Source: CAIPSZ01 sp038065015 (lineage in GTDB: Bacteria > Patescibacteriota > Patescibacteriia > PEXW01). From it: 10,632 nucleotides of DNA. Shown in pieces: positions 4,963-10,632 of the stretch. The DNA lies in NCBI GenBank assembly GCA_038065015.1, contig JBBTRU010000054.1, forward strand, positions 1-10,632, in the 5' to 3' direction. Position 1 is the first letter of the stretch. Each line of letters opens with the position of its first letter. The notes under the pieces were generated by a model. The model was not told where the DNA came from, made no database searches, and saw only the letters and a list, made by a program, of their open reading frames with translations. The translations under genes and the position numbers were made by a program.

Positions 4963-5084
4963 TGTCATCCCGAGTACCAACGACCTGCCCGCTCGCCGAG
5001 CTCGCGAGGCTGGCGGGGGGATCTCGCATTTTTTCTAACAATTCGAGATTCCTCCCCTCGCTTACGCTCAGGGTCGGAATGACA
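4963..5084. repeat. Palindromic interspersed-type repeat with TGTCATYCCGA termini
   Basis: A 122-bp imperfect palindrome. The outer arms are TGTCATCCCGA (4963-4973) and its near-complement TCGGAATGACA (5074-5084), one mismatch in 11. The inner arms ATCTCG (5021-5026) and CGAGAT (5044-5049) close on an AT-rich loop. Elements with this kind of TGTCAT...ATGACA ending are common as dispersed repeats in many bacterial genomes. It begins five nt beyond the stop of the DUF192 gene and ends upstream of the rplU promoter, so it may also act as a transcript-end hairpin. No coding potential is seen. Confidence 0.6.
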
Positions 5085-5089
5085 AGGGG

Positions 5090-5590
5090 TTAAGGCAAGA
5101 AGAACGGCTTATCGTCTTTGATGGTTACGGCGTCGCCAGGTTTCCACTGCGTTGCCATTCCGCCGGCCACTTCTAGCACCGTATCCACCGGCACCGGTGG
5201 CCGAATGCGAGCCGGGTCCTGGCCAACTGCCGGAGGCGGCACGCCGTGGCTAATATCGACAATTTTGCCACTGTGTATCCACACAATATCTATACTTATG
5301 CGCATGTCTTTCATCCAGAACTCATACAAACCCGGCTCGACAAAGGGAAAAAGCATGCCTTTCTGCGTCGGCAGATTTTGCCGCTTGCCCAGCCCGCGCG
5401 CTTTGGCCCGATCGGAGCGGGCCACTTCGGCATAGATGACCTTTTCCTGCACCTGCACCGTCACGGTCCGGCCCACAAACCGCTGGCTGTAGTAGGGCAG
5501 GTAGTCCATAAGCTCGTCCCCGCCGCTTACCCAAAAAAGGCCAAAGAGAATGGCGCTGATAATGTAGAGGATAGTACGGCCGGGGTTCAT
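5090..5590 (-). CDS. DUF192 family protein with N-terminal membrane anchor (166 aa)
   Basis: The N-terminus has a hydrophobic segment (about residues 7-23) that should act as a membrane anchor or uncleaved signal, placing the rest outside the membrane. From about residue 43 the DUF192 domain is recognisable: E-V-A-R-S-D-x-x-R-A-R-G-L-G-K-R-x-x-L, then G-M-L-F-P-F, F-W-M-K-D-M-R-I-S-I-D-I-V-W-I, G-K-I-V-D-I, and V-L-E-V-A-G-G near the end. The family is a small beta-barrel, generally secreted or membrane-anchored, with no settled biochemical role. The gene is monocistronic by layout: rplU downstream has its own promoter beyond a palindromic repeat, and upstream is a divergent gene. The ATG at 5590 gives a sensible signal anchor. 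Confidence 0.88.
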   Translation of the reverse strand: MNPGRTILYIISAILFGLFWVSGGDELMDYLPYYSQRFVGRTVTVQVQEKVIYAEVARSDRAKARGLGKRQNLPTQKGMLFPFVEPGLYEFWMKDMRISIDIVWIHSGKIVDISHGVPPPAVGQDPARIRPPVPVDTVLEVAGGMATQWKPGDAVTIKDDKPFFLP

Positions 5591-5601
5591 GCAAAGGTGG
5601 G

Positions 5602-5630
5602 TTGACTATTTTCGATGGCAGACGTAGTAT
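5602..5630 (+). promoter_or_regulatory. Predicted promoter of the orphan gene at 5739
   Basis: -35 TTGACT (5602-5607), 17-bp spacer, -10 TAGTAT (5625-5630). Predicted start near 5637, which leaves a leader of about 100 nt before the ATG at 5739. The -10 overlaps the predicted minus-strand -10 for the DUF192 gene, giving a shared bidirectional promoter core. Confidence 0.5.
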
Positions 5631-5653
5631 AGGGTATTCAACACAAACCCCAA
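5626..5653 (-). promoter_or_regulatory. Predicted promoter of the DUF192 gene
   Basis: On the minus strand a good -10 TATACT (5626-5631) lies 16 bp after a weak -35 TTGGGG (5648-5653). The predicted start near 5619 gives a leader of about 28 nt. The -10 occupies nearly the same bases as the plus-strand -10, and lies in one arm of a 9-bp inverted repeat (5625-5633 and 5655-5663). Confidence 0.4.
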
Positions 5654-5738
5654 ACCTATACTACCCCTGGAGGCGGTAGTTGCTATCTCCCAGAGTATTG
5701 TTCGTTAAAAAAATTAGAAAAAAGACGAAAGGATTCGT
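5637..5738 (+). other. Structured leader of the orphan gene
   Basis: Between the predicted start and the ATG lie mutually exclusive pairings: ACTACC (5660-5665) with GGTAGT (5675-5680), or CTGGAG (5667-5672) with part of CTCCCAG (5687-5693). Then comes an A-rich stretch and a clear Shine-Dalgarno AAAGGA (5728-5733) five nt before the ATG. That Shine-Dalgarno is one of very few in the window and decides the start. No known riboswitch class is recognised. Confidence 0.35.
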
Positions 5739-6215
5739 ATGCGAACCGGGGTACCTCACGAAAGTCTTTCTCGGACCACTTTAGGAAATCTCTGTGACCG
5801 AGAAGCGGCTGGATTATTCCACGAACTCTCAACGCTGGCATTTTCTAACAACCCAGAAAGGGAACGTTTCCCTGAGATTCTTCAGCGCTTGCACGATTTG
5901 CATTTCCCAGCAGAGCAAGCAAAATGTTGCATTCTCTCGAGAATTAGTTTCCATGCGGCATGCAACCGTGCTTTCTGCGTAGAAACGAACCAGCTATTCA
6001 CTGGCTGGAGTCACACCCTGCATCTGTACAACACCGATAAGTACCTCACAATATCCGATGAAGATATTCGTCAGGCAATTGCGACCGGTATTAGCACGCG
6101 CTGTGCAACCATCGAAAAAATTCGGAAGGAGGGTAAATTTCTTTCCGAAGAAAGGATTAGGGAAACATTGAGCGAAAAACTTTTTGCTCACTTCTGCAAA
6201 GAAAACGAATACTAA
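5739..6215 (+). CDS. Orphan Cys/His-rich hypothetical protein (158 aa)
   Basis: I do not recognise this protein. It is predicted soluble and mostly helical, without signal peptide or membrane segment. It is unusually rich in cysteine (19, 63, 64, 75, 80, 122, 153) and histidine (eight residues). The densest cluster, C63-C64...H72...C75...C80, could be a metal-binding or redox site, but no standard zinc-finger spacing is evident. The C-terminal third (about 105-158) is charged and helical: S-D-E-D-I-R-Q-A-I, then E-K-I-R-K-E-G-K-F-L-S-E-E-R-I-R-E. The start has a good Shine-Dalgarno. It is the only plus-strand gene in the right half, with its own promoter and terminator, and is convergent with the wecA-like gene. 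It is more AT-rich than the operon genes beside it, which may indicate later acquisition. Confidence 0.7.
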   Translation: MRTGVPHESLSRTTLGNLCDREAAGLFHELSTLAFSNNPERERFPEILQRLHDLHFPAEQAKCCILSRISFHAACNRAFCVETNQLFTGWSHTLHLYNTDKYLTISDEDIRQAIATGISTRCATIEKIRKEGKFLSEERIRETLSEKLFAHFCKENEY

Positions 6216-6232
6216 AGTTTTGATCTTCCTCT

Positions 6233-6267
6233 ACCCGCCTTGTAACTTACGAGGCGGGTTTCTTTTT
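6233..6267 (+). terminator. Intrinsic terminator of the orphan gene, overlapping the wecA-like 3' end
   Basis: Stem ACCCGCCT (6233-6240) and AGGCGGGT (6252-6259), loop of 11 nt, followed by TTCTTTTT. It lies 17 nt after the orphan gene stop. The right arm and T-run, read on the minus strand, are the last codons of the wecA-like gene (K-K-K-P-A-S-stop), whose stop lies in the loop. Confidence 0.8.
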
Positions 6268-7332
6268 GTACGCTAGTATCACTGCAGTTGCCAACAGCAA
6301 CATCACAAATCCGAGGCCAGCGAGCGCAAGCACTTTCTGCTCCCCCCTCGTCACCAAGGTAATGCTGCCGAAAACTGCGACCACGGTGTAGAGCAACAGC
6401 ACCGCCTGCCGGTGGGAGAGGCCGACGTCGAGCAAACGAAAATGCAAGTGTCCCCGATCGGCTTGCGTGGCTTTCTGGTGGCCAAAGAGGCGCCGGGCAA
6501 TGGTCCAACCCACGTCCAGGGCGGGCAGCCCCAGGATGAGTAAAGCGGTGGCAATTTTTCCACCGGCCAAAATTGCCAGCGTGCCGAGCATAAAACCCGT
6601 CCAGGTGGAGCCACCTTCGCCCAAAAATATCTTGGCGGGGTGCCAATTCCACATGAGAAACCCCAGGGCGGCGCCAGCGAGCGCCATTGCTAAAATGGCC
6701 GTCTCGGGTTGCGATACTTCCTGACCCAAGCTCACGGTGGCAATAATAATCCCGCCGATGGTGGTAATACCCGCAACGAGGCCGTCCAACCCATCCAGAA
6801 TTTTCGTCGTGTAGGTGGTCGCCAGCAGCCAGAGCACGGCAAAGAGATCGGCGAACAGGATAACGCGGTACGGTGTATCGCCAACGCTAAAGACGGTCCA
6901 AACAATATTGTTGAGCTGCCACGTCCCGCCAAACGGGTTGGTAATGTACGGAATGCCGATCCCGCAAGCAACGATAACCAGGGCGGCGGCAATGGGAAAA
7001 AGCAGTTGCCGGCTGGGGCGCAAGTGCTTGCGGTCATCGAGGAAGCCACCAACCATGAGCACCAATCCGGCCAAGGTTATGCCCAGCAAATGCTTCGGCA
7101 TTAAAAAACCACCGAAGAGCTGGTCCGTCGTAAGAGCCACCCCCCAGGCGACGAGGGTGAAAGCCAAAAAGGGCGCAATGCCCCCGAGCAACGGGACGCT
7201 GCGACCGTGGCGCTTGCGGGCCGGGTCGGTGCTCGGCGCATCAACAATATTGCGGCGGCTTGCCCACCAGCGAACTGCGGGCGTGAGGAGCGCCGCCAGC
7301 GCAAAGGTTAAGACAAAAACGAGGAATGGCAT
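6247..7332 (-). CDS. WecA/MraY-family polyprenyl-phosphate glycosyl-1-phosphate transferase (361 aa)
   Basis: A polytopic membrane enzyme that transfers a sugar-1-phosphate (commonly GlcNAc-1-P or a relative) from a UDP-sugar to undecaprenyl phosphate, the first step of a lipid-linked glycan. About ten hydrophobic segments are visible. The N-terminal D-A-P...R-K-R-H-G-R-S-V-P-L-L-G-G (31-51) is typical of WecA/TagO-type members rather than MraY. The Asp pair is D99-D100; D-G-L-D-G-L is at 180-185. There are variants: K177 where the family usually has Asn before D-G-x-D-G, G-E-G-G-S (238-242) instead of G-D-x-G-S, and H-L-H-F (295-298) instead of H-x-H-H. It starts one nt after the yqgF stop, so it is the last gene of the operon. 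Sugar specificity cannot be read from the sequence. Confidence 0.88.
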   Translation of the reverse strand: MPFLVFVLTFALAALLTPAVRWWASRRNIVDAPSTDPARKRHGRSVPLLGGIAPFLAFTLVAWGVALTTDQLFGGFLMPKHLLGITLAGLVLMVGGFLDDRKHLRPSRQLLFPIAAALVIVACGIGIPYITNPFGGTWQLNNIVWTVFSVGDTPYRVILFADLFAVLWLLATTYTTKILDGLDGLVAGITTIGGIIIATVSLGQEVSQPETAILAMALAGAALGFLMWNWHPAKIFLGEGGSTWTGFMLGTLAILAGGKIATALLILGLPALDVGWTIARRLFGHQKATQADRGHLHFRLLDVGLSHRQAVLLLYTVVAVFGSITLVTRGEQKVLALAGLGFVMLLLATAVILAYKKKPAS

Positions 7333-7333
7333 A

Positions 7334-7726
7334 CTACGTCTGCTGGCTCAAGTACGCTTGCAAAATGAGGACGGCAGCATCGGCGTCTACTGCCCCGCGC
7401 TTCTCGGCTTCCTGCCGTCGCCGCGTGGCTTCCACGCTCGTCAGCCGCTCATCCATGAGGTCAACCGGCACGCCTAGGATGTCCTGTAAATCCGCCGCCA
7501 CCTCCCGCACGCGGCTGGTCTGGGGCGAGTCTTTCCCATCCATGCCTACCGGCAGACCCAGGACGACCCGCTCAATGCCTTCGGTCACCACCACCTGCTG
7601 AATAGACTCAATAGCATGGGTGAAGCCACGCACTTCCAAAATTTTCCACGGAAAAGCCCACTGGCCATCCGGACTTATTGCCAGGCCAACGCGACGTTCA
7701 CCCCAATCGATGCCGAGCACTTTCAT
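7334..7726 (-). CDS. yqgF: YqgF/RuvX family RNase-H-fold nuclease (130 aa)
   Basis: Also called RuvX; annotated as a putative pre-16S rRNA nuclease or Holliday junction resolvase-like protein. Known work in other bacteria supports a role in maturing the 5' end of 16S rRNA. The RNase-H-like fold motifs are all present: G-I-D-W-G-E-R-R-V-G-L-A with D7, V-V-L-G-L-P-V-G-M-D-G (54-64), D-E-R-L-T-S (92-97), and D-A-D-A-A-V-L-I-L (114-122) carrying the third acidic residue. Length is slightly short but usual. Its ATG overlaps the map stop (ATGA), so the two are translationally coupled. Confidence 0.94.
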   Translation of the reverse strand: MKVLGIDWGERRVGLAISPDGQWAFPWKILEVRGFTHAIESIQQVVVTEGIERVVLGLPVGMDGKDSPQTSRVREVAADLQDILGVPVDLMDERLTSVEATRRRQEAEKRGAVDADAAVLILQAYLSQQT

Positions 7727-8466
7727 ATAGTAAGAATTTCGTACCCGTGCTCGGTGACGACCAAGGTGTGCTCGTAATGTGCGGCTAAGCTGCCATCAGC
7801 CGTGACGACGGTCCACTTGTCGGGCGCGGTTTGCACTTGCCAGTGGCCGGCAGCGACCATGGGCTCCACGGCAATGACGAGCCCGACGGGCAGCGCCGAA
7901 CCCGTGCCCGGCTGGCCGTAATTCGGCACGCGCGGCTCTTCGTGCACGGCATGGCCAACCCCGTGGCCAACGAGCGCCCGAATGACCCCGTAGCCTTGCG
8001 CTTCAACGTAGCCCTGCACGGCATGGCCAATGTCGCCGGTGGTGGCGCCGGCTTTAATCACTTTCAAGGCTTCCCGAAAAGACTGCTCGGTAACCGTTAT
8101 CAACTTTTTGGCGTCTTTCGAAATCTTGCCAATGCCAACCGTAATGGCCGCATCCGTGAACAAGCCGTGGTATTGCACGCCGCAGTCGAGCCCGACGATA
8201 TCCCCTTCCTGAAAAATCTTGTCGCCCGGGATGCCATGCACCACCTCGCTATTCACCGAAACGCAGAGCGTGGCGGGGAAGCCTTCAAAATTCTTGAACG
8301 CGGGCAACCCGCCGGCTTCGCGAATCGTCTTTTCCGCCAGGGTATCCAGGTCCGCTGCCCGCGCGCCCGGAACCGCTGCCTTCACCACTATTTGCAACGT
8401 GTGCGCCAAAATCTTCCCGCCTTCCCGGAGGGTGGCGATTTCCTGCGGGGTCTTTACGCGCATCAT
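7723..8466 (-). CDS. map: Type I methionine aminopeptidase (247 aa)
   Basis: Removes the initiator methionine from new proteins. The five metal ligands are in place: D94 (G-L-D-C), D105 (F-T-D-A), H168 (V-G-H-G-V-G-H), E201 (A-V-E-P-M) and E232 (Y-E-H-T). The substrate-site histidines H78 (V-V-H-G-I-P) and H175 (V-H-E-E-P) are also present. There is no N-terminal zinc-finger or SH3 extension, so it is the simple bacterial class. Two consecutive ATGs (8466 and 8463) are possible starts. The first overlaps the adk stop as ATGA. Position after adk follows the common secY-adk-map order of the spc operon. Confidence 0.96.
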   Translation of the reverse strand: MMRVKTPQEIATLREGGKILAHTLQIVVKAAVPGARAADLDTLAEKTIREAGGLPAFKNFEGFPATLCVSVNSEVVHGIPGDKIFQEGDIVGLDCGVQYHGLFTDAAITVGIGKISKDAKKLITVTEQSFREALKVIKAGATTGDIGHAVQGYVEAQGYGVIRALVGHGVGHAVHEEPRVPNYGQPGTGSALPVGLVIAVEPMVAAGHWQVQTAPDKWTVVTADGSLAAHYEHTLVVTEHGYEILTI

Positions 8467-9119
8467 ACGTACGGGACCAGGGCGCGGAGGATATCGTTGT
8501 ACACCGCTTGAATTGGCTGCTCGCCGCTCACATCGAGGAGCTGGCCGCGCTCTTTGTAGAAAGCTTTGAGATCGAGGATGCGCTGGATGTAGGCATCGTA
8601 CCGTTTGCCCGCAAGCTCGACGGTATCATCGGGCCGGTGCTGGAGCTCGGACCCGCAAATGTGGCAGTGGTTGCCTTTGTAATCCGCATCTTGCGGGTGG
8701 AAGACGAGTTTGTCGTTGGGGCAGTACTTGCGCAGTGTCAGGCGTCGAACTGCCTCGGCCCGAATGACATCGATAGAAATGGCTATGGGTTCGCGCATGT
8801 CGAATTTTTTGACCATGCGTTCCAGGTCAATGGCCTGCGGGGTGGAGAGCGGGAAAGCATCGAAGACAAAGCCGGTCTTGTGGTGCAGGCGCGTGAGCTC
8901 GTGCTCAACCATTTCGAGAATGACGTGGTCGGGCTGCGGCACCCCGGCATCGTAGCGGACCTTTACTTCGTTAGCGAACGTATCGGCCTTCCCGGCGCGC
9001 GCGTAGACGGCACGAATCAAGTCACCCGTGCCGAGGTGGTACAACGAAAAACGCTCCTCCAGGAGCTGGGCTTGCGTGCCTTTCCCCGAGCCGGGCGGGC
9101 CGAGGAGTACCAGGTTCAT
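8463..9119 (-). CDS. adk: Adenylate kinase, divergent AMP site (218 aa)
   Basis: Interconverts ATP + AMP and 2 ADP. The P-loop is G-P-P-G-S-G-K-G-T (7-15); the AMP-site T-G-D-L-I-R is at 31-36. The LID contains paired arginines in H-R-P-D-D and G-K-R-Y. Two features are odd. The family motif D-G-F-P-R, whose Arg (R88 in E. coli) contacts AMP, reads D-A-F-P-L here (L91). The LID zinc site is C133-x2-D136...C152-x2-C155, with Asp in place of the second Cys. There is also a short insertion around residues 40-50. Thus it may be an adenylate kinase with altered kinetics or a related nucleotide kinase, although gene position argues for Adk. I start at 9119, where homology begins; an ATG at 9143 would add eight residues. 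It overlaps map by ATGA. Confidence 0.88.
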   Translation of the reverse strand: MNLVLLGPPGSGKGTQAQLLEERFSLYHLGTGDLIRAVYARAGKADTFANEVKVRYDAGVPQPDHVILEMVEHELTRLHHKTGFVFDAFPLSTPQAIDLERMVKKFDMREPIAISIDVIRAEAVRRLTLRKYCPNDKLVFHPQDADYKGNHCHICGSELQHRPDDTVELAGKRYDAYIQRILDLKAFYKERGQLLDVSGEQPIQAVYNDILRALVPYV

Positions 9120-9160
9120 CGGTCGAGGGTGGGCGGTGTGCATTGGGGTAGAACCCGTTC

Positions 9161-9190
9161 ACTATACACGACGGGTACGGAAAGTACCAA
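9161..9190 (-). promoter_or_regulatory. Possible internal promoter before adk
   Basis: On the minus strand, -35 TTGGTA (9185-9190), 18-bp spacer, -10 TATAGT (9161-9166), predicted start near 9154. It sits in the largest gap of the operon, between secY and adk, and could give adk-map-yqgF-wecA extra transcription independent of the ribosomal-protein promoter. Confidence 0.4.
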
Positions 9191-9192
9191 GG

Positions 9193-10479
9193 TTACTTAT
9201 AAAATGCTTCGTAATCGCGCATCACCAGTTGCGCCTGAATTTGCTTCACGCTCTCGAGCACAACGGAAACGACGATGAGCAAGCTCGTGCCGCCAATGGC
9301 CAGGCTTTGCATATTGGTGGTGGATTGCATGATAGTGGGCAGCACGGCAATGAGCCCCAGGAAGAGCGCGCCTGCCAGAATGATGCGATTCGACACAAAA
9401 CTTAAGTACGTTGCCGTGGGCTGGCCCGGACGCATGCCCGGAATAAACCCGCCTTGCTTCTGGAGATTCTCCGCTATTTGGTCGGGTTTAAAAACCACGG
9501 CCGTGTAGAAGTAGGTAAACGCCACGACGAGAATGAAGTACATGATGCCGTAGACGGTTTGGTTCTGGAAAGTAGTTTGCACCCACTGGGCAAGGTTGGC
9601 TACCCACGGAATTGCGCTATTGGTGAAGAACTGGGCAATGAGCGGCGGGAAAAGGATAATCGACACCGCGAAGATGATCGGGATAACCCCGGCTTGATTC
9701 ACGCGCAAGGGGAGATGCGTGTCGACACCGCCGCTGGCGGGTTGCGTGCCCACCACGTGACGGGCGTAGGTAACGGGAATGTTGCGCTGCCCTTCGGTGA
9801 CAAAGACGACGCCGGCAATGGTAATAATACCAACGGCCAAGAAAGCAATGATGGTGAAGAGCTGCGAGGGATCATAGGTCGAGAGGAATTGCTGCACCGA
9901 GCTTGGCAGCTGCGCCACGATACCGGCAAAGATAATGAGGGAAATGCCGTTACCCACTTTCTTTTCGTTAATAATCTCGCCAATCCACATTAGCAGCATG
10001 GACCCGCCCACAATACACGTAATGGCGGTGAGCATTTGCAACGAAGTGAGCGTGCCGAGGACGCTCTGCGCGCCCTGTTGCTTGAGAAAGGTGAGCGTGC
10101 CAAACGCCTGCAGGATAGCCATGGGCACCGTGAGGTAGCGCGTATACTGGTTAATCCGGTTCTGCCCTTGCTCGCCATCTTTCTGGATAGCTTCCAGCCG
10201 CGGGATAATCATCGTCAGCAGCTGCATGATAATGGAGGCGGTAATGTACGGGCCGACGCCGCTCATGACAATGGAGAAATTCTGCAAGCCGCCGCCCGAG
10301 AAAAGATTGAGCAAGCCCAATATTTGATTGCCCTCTAAGAGGCGCTGCAGGCCGGTGGGGTCGACGCCCGGAATAGGAATGTGCGAGAGGATGCGAAAGG
10401 CCACGAGCATGAGCAGCACAAAAAACAACGTGCGGCGAAGCTCACGCGTCTTCCAAATTTGTCGAAGCCGTTCGATCAT
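9193..10479 (-). CDS. secY: Protein translocase subunit SecY (428 aa)
   Basis: Channel subunit of the SecYEG translocon that moves proteins across or into the cytoplasmic membrane. Ten membrane segments fit the translation. TM1 spans about 17-36, followed by H-I-P-I-P-G-V-D. The plug/TM2 region reads S-G-V-G-P-Y-I-T-A-S-I-I-M-Q-L-L (73-88), with the invariant G-P-Y-I. The cytoplasmic loop with R-N-I-P-V-T-Y-A-R is present, as is the C-terminal segment F-Y-T-A-V-V-F-K-P-D-Q-I-A-E-N-L-Q-K-Q-G-G-F. Full length for the family. The start ATG overlaps the rplO stop (ATGA), the usual rplO-secY coupling. The gap to adk is the largest in this operon and holds a possible promoter. Confidence 0.98.
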   Translation of the reverse strand: MIERLRQIWKTRELRRTLFFVLLMLVAFRILSHIPIPGVDPTGLQRLLEGNQILGLLNLFSGGGLQNFSIVMSGVGPYITASIIMQLLTMIIPRLEAIQKDGEQGQNRINQYTRYLTVPMAILQAFGTLTFLKQQGAQSVLGTLTSLQMLTAITCIVGGSMLLMWIGEIINEKKVGNGISLIIFAGIVAQLPSSVQQFLSTYDPSQLFTIIAFLAVGIITIAGVVFVTEGQRNIPVTYARHVVGTQPASGGVDTHLPLRVNQAGVIPIIFAVSIILFPPLIAQFFTNSAIPWVANLAQWVQTTFQNQTVYGIMYFILVVAFTYFYTAVVFKPDQIAENLQKQGGFIPGMRPGQPTATYLSFVSNRIILAGALFLGLIAVLPTIMQSTTNMQSLAIGGTSLLIVVSVVLESVKQIQAQLVMRDYEAFYK

Positions 10480-10632
10480 TTCTTTGCCGCATCCAGCTTC
10501 TCCTGCTGGCGGCGGGGCTTAGGCTGGACGGGAGGGGTGAGAATGGTCGTTGTGCCGCCCGCCGCCTCGATTGCCGCTTTCGCGGTAACGGAGAAGGCGT
10601 GCGCACTCACCTGCCACGGATGGGTGAGCTTG
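10476..10632 (-). CDS. rplO: 50S ribosomal protein L15, C-terminal part (runs off the right edge)
   Basis: The final 51 codons of rplO are in the window; the gene starts beyond the right edge. The visible part reads V-S-A-H-A-F-S-V-T-A-K-A-A-I-E-A-A-G-G, the conserved C-terminal L15 block, followed by a Pro/Lys/Arg-rich tail ending D-A-A-K-K. That tail extends about 25 residues past the A-G-G block, longer than in many L15 proteins. The TGA stop overlaps the secY ATG. L15 binds 23S rRNA during late large-subunit assembly, and its position before secY is the classic spc-operon order. Confidence 0.94.
   Translation of the reverse strand, partial: KLTHPWQVSAHAFSVTAKAAIEAAGGTTTILTPPVQPKPRRQQEKLDAAKK

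Noticed and set aside
9193..10479. Long opposite-strand open frames within secY, adk, map and wecA as overlapping antisense genes
   Set aside because: They are frame shadows of GC-rich coding sequence: composition is unnatural, there are no family motifs, and the minus-strand genes are unambiguous.

Overview
The window reads as a compact bacterial chromosome segment. Several clues point to the Candidate Phyla Radiation (Patescibacteria), but this is inference rather than proof: very short intergenic gaps, ATGA stop/start overlaps, few clear Shine-Dalgarno sites, promoters sitting almost on the start codon, and a WecA/MraY-family protein with motif variants (K-I-L-D-G-L-D-G, G-E-G-G-S, H-L-H-F) that I associate from memory with CPR genomes. 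TGA is a genuine stop in rplO, adk and map, so the lineages that recode UGA are unlikely.

Layout. Positions 1-486 hold a GC-rich palindromic stretch, a minus-strand tRNA-Lys(UUU) with encoded CCA, and a probable small helical protein. Next is a minus-strand DnaQ-like 3'-5' exonuclease. It is divergent from a plus-strand replication/repair operon, dnaB - ybaB - recR (1253-3549). Immediately after recR lies an AT-richer two-gene cassette: an XRE-type HTH regulator (3624-3818) and a six-helix membrane protein with a DUF2178-like DER motif (3838-4425). The cassette is bracketed by two 44-bp direct copies of the 3' end of recR (3506-3549 and 4420-4463). They differ at six positions, all synonymous third-codon positions. 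The downstream copy sits just before a strong terminator. The cassette therefore looks like an insertion at the recR 3' end that supplied a replacement tail for the gene, although no integrase is present.

After a cluster of hairpins come minus-strand rplU (L21, with its own promoter and no rpmA beside it), a palindromic interspersed-type repeat, and a DUF192 protein. The DUF192 gene appears to share an overlapping bidirectional promoter with a plus-strand orphan gene (5739-6215). The rest is one long minus-strand operon running from the right edge: rplO (partial) - secY - adk - map - yqgF - wecA-like. This is the end of the spc ribosomal-protein operon extended by a Holliday-junction-resolvase-like protein and a polyprenyl-phosphate glycosyl-1-phosphate transferase. 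The last codons of the wecA-like gene lie inside the terminator of the convergent orphan gene.

How the genes work together. The left half serves replication and recombination (DnaB helicase, DnaQ-like nuclease, nucleoid protein YbaB, RecR). The right half serves translation and membrane/secreted-protein biogenesis (L15, SecY, N-terminal Met removal, adenylate homeostasis) plus initiation of a lipid-linked glycan. The most notable items are the recR-tail-flanked regulator/membrane-protein cassette and the Adk, which lacks the conserved AMP-site arginine.
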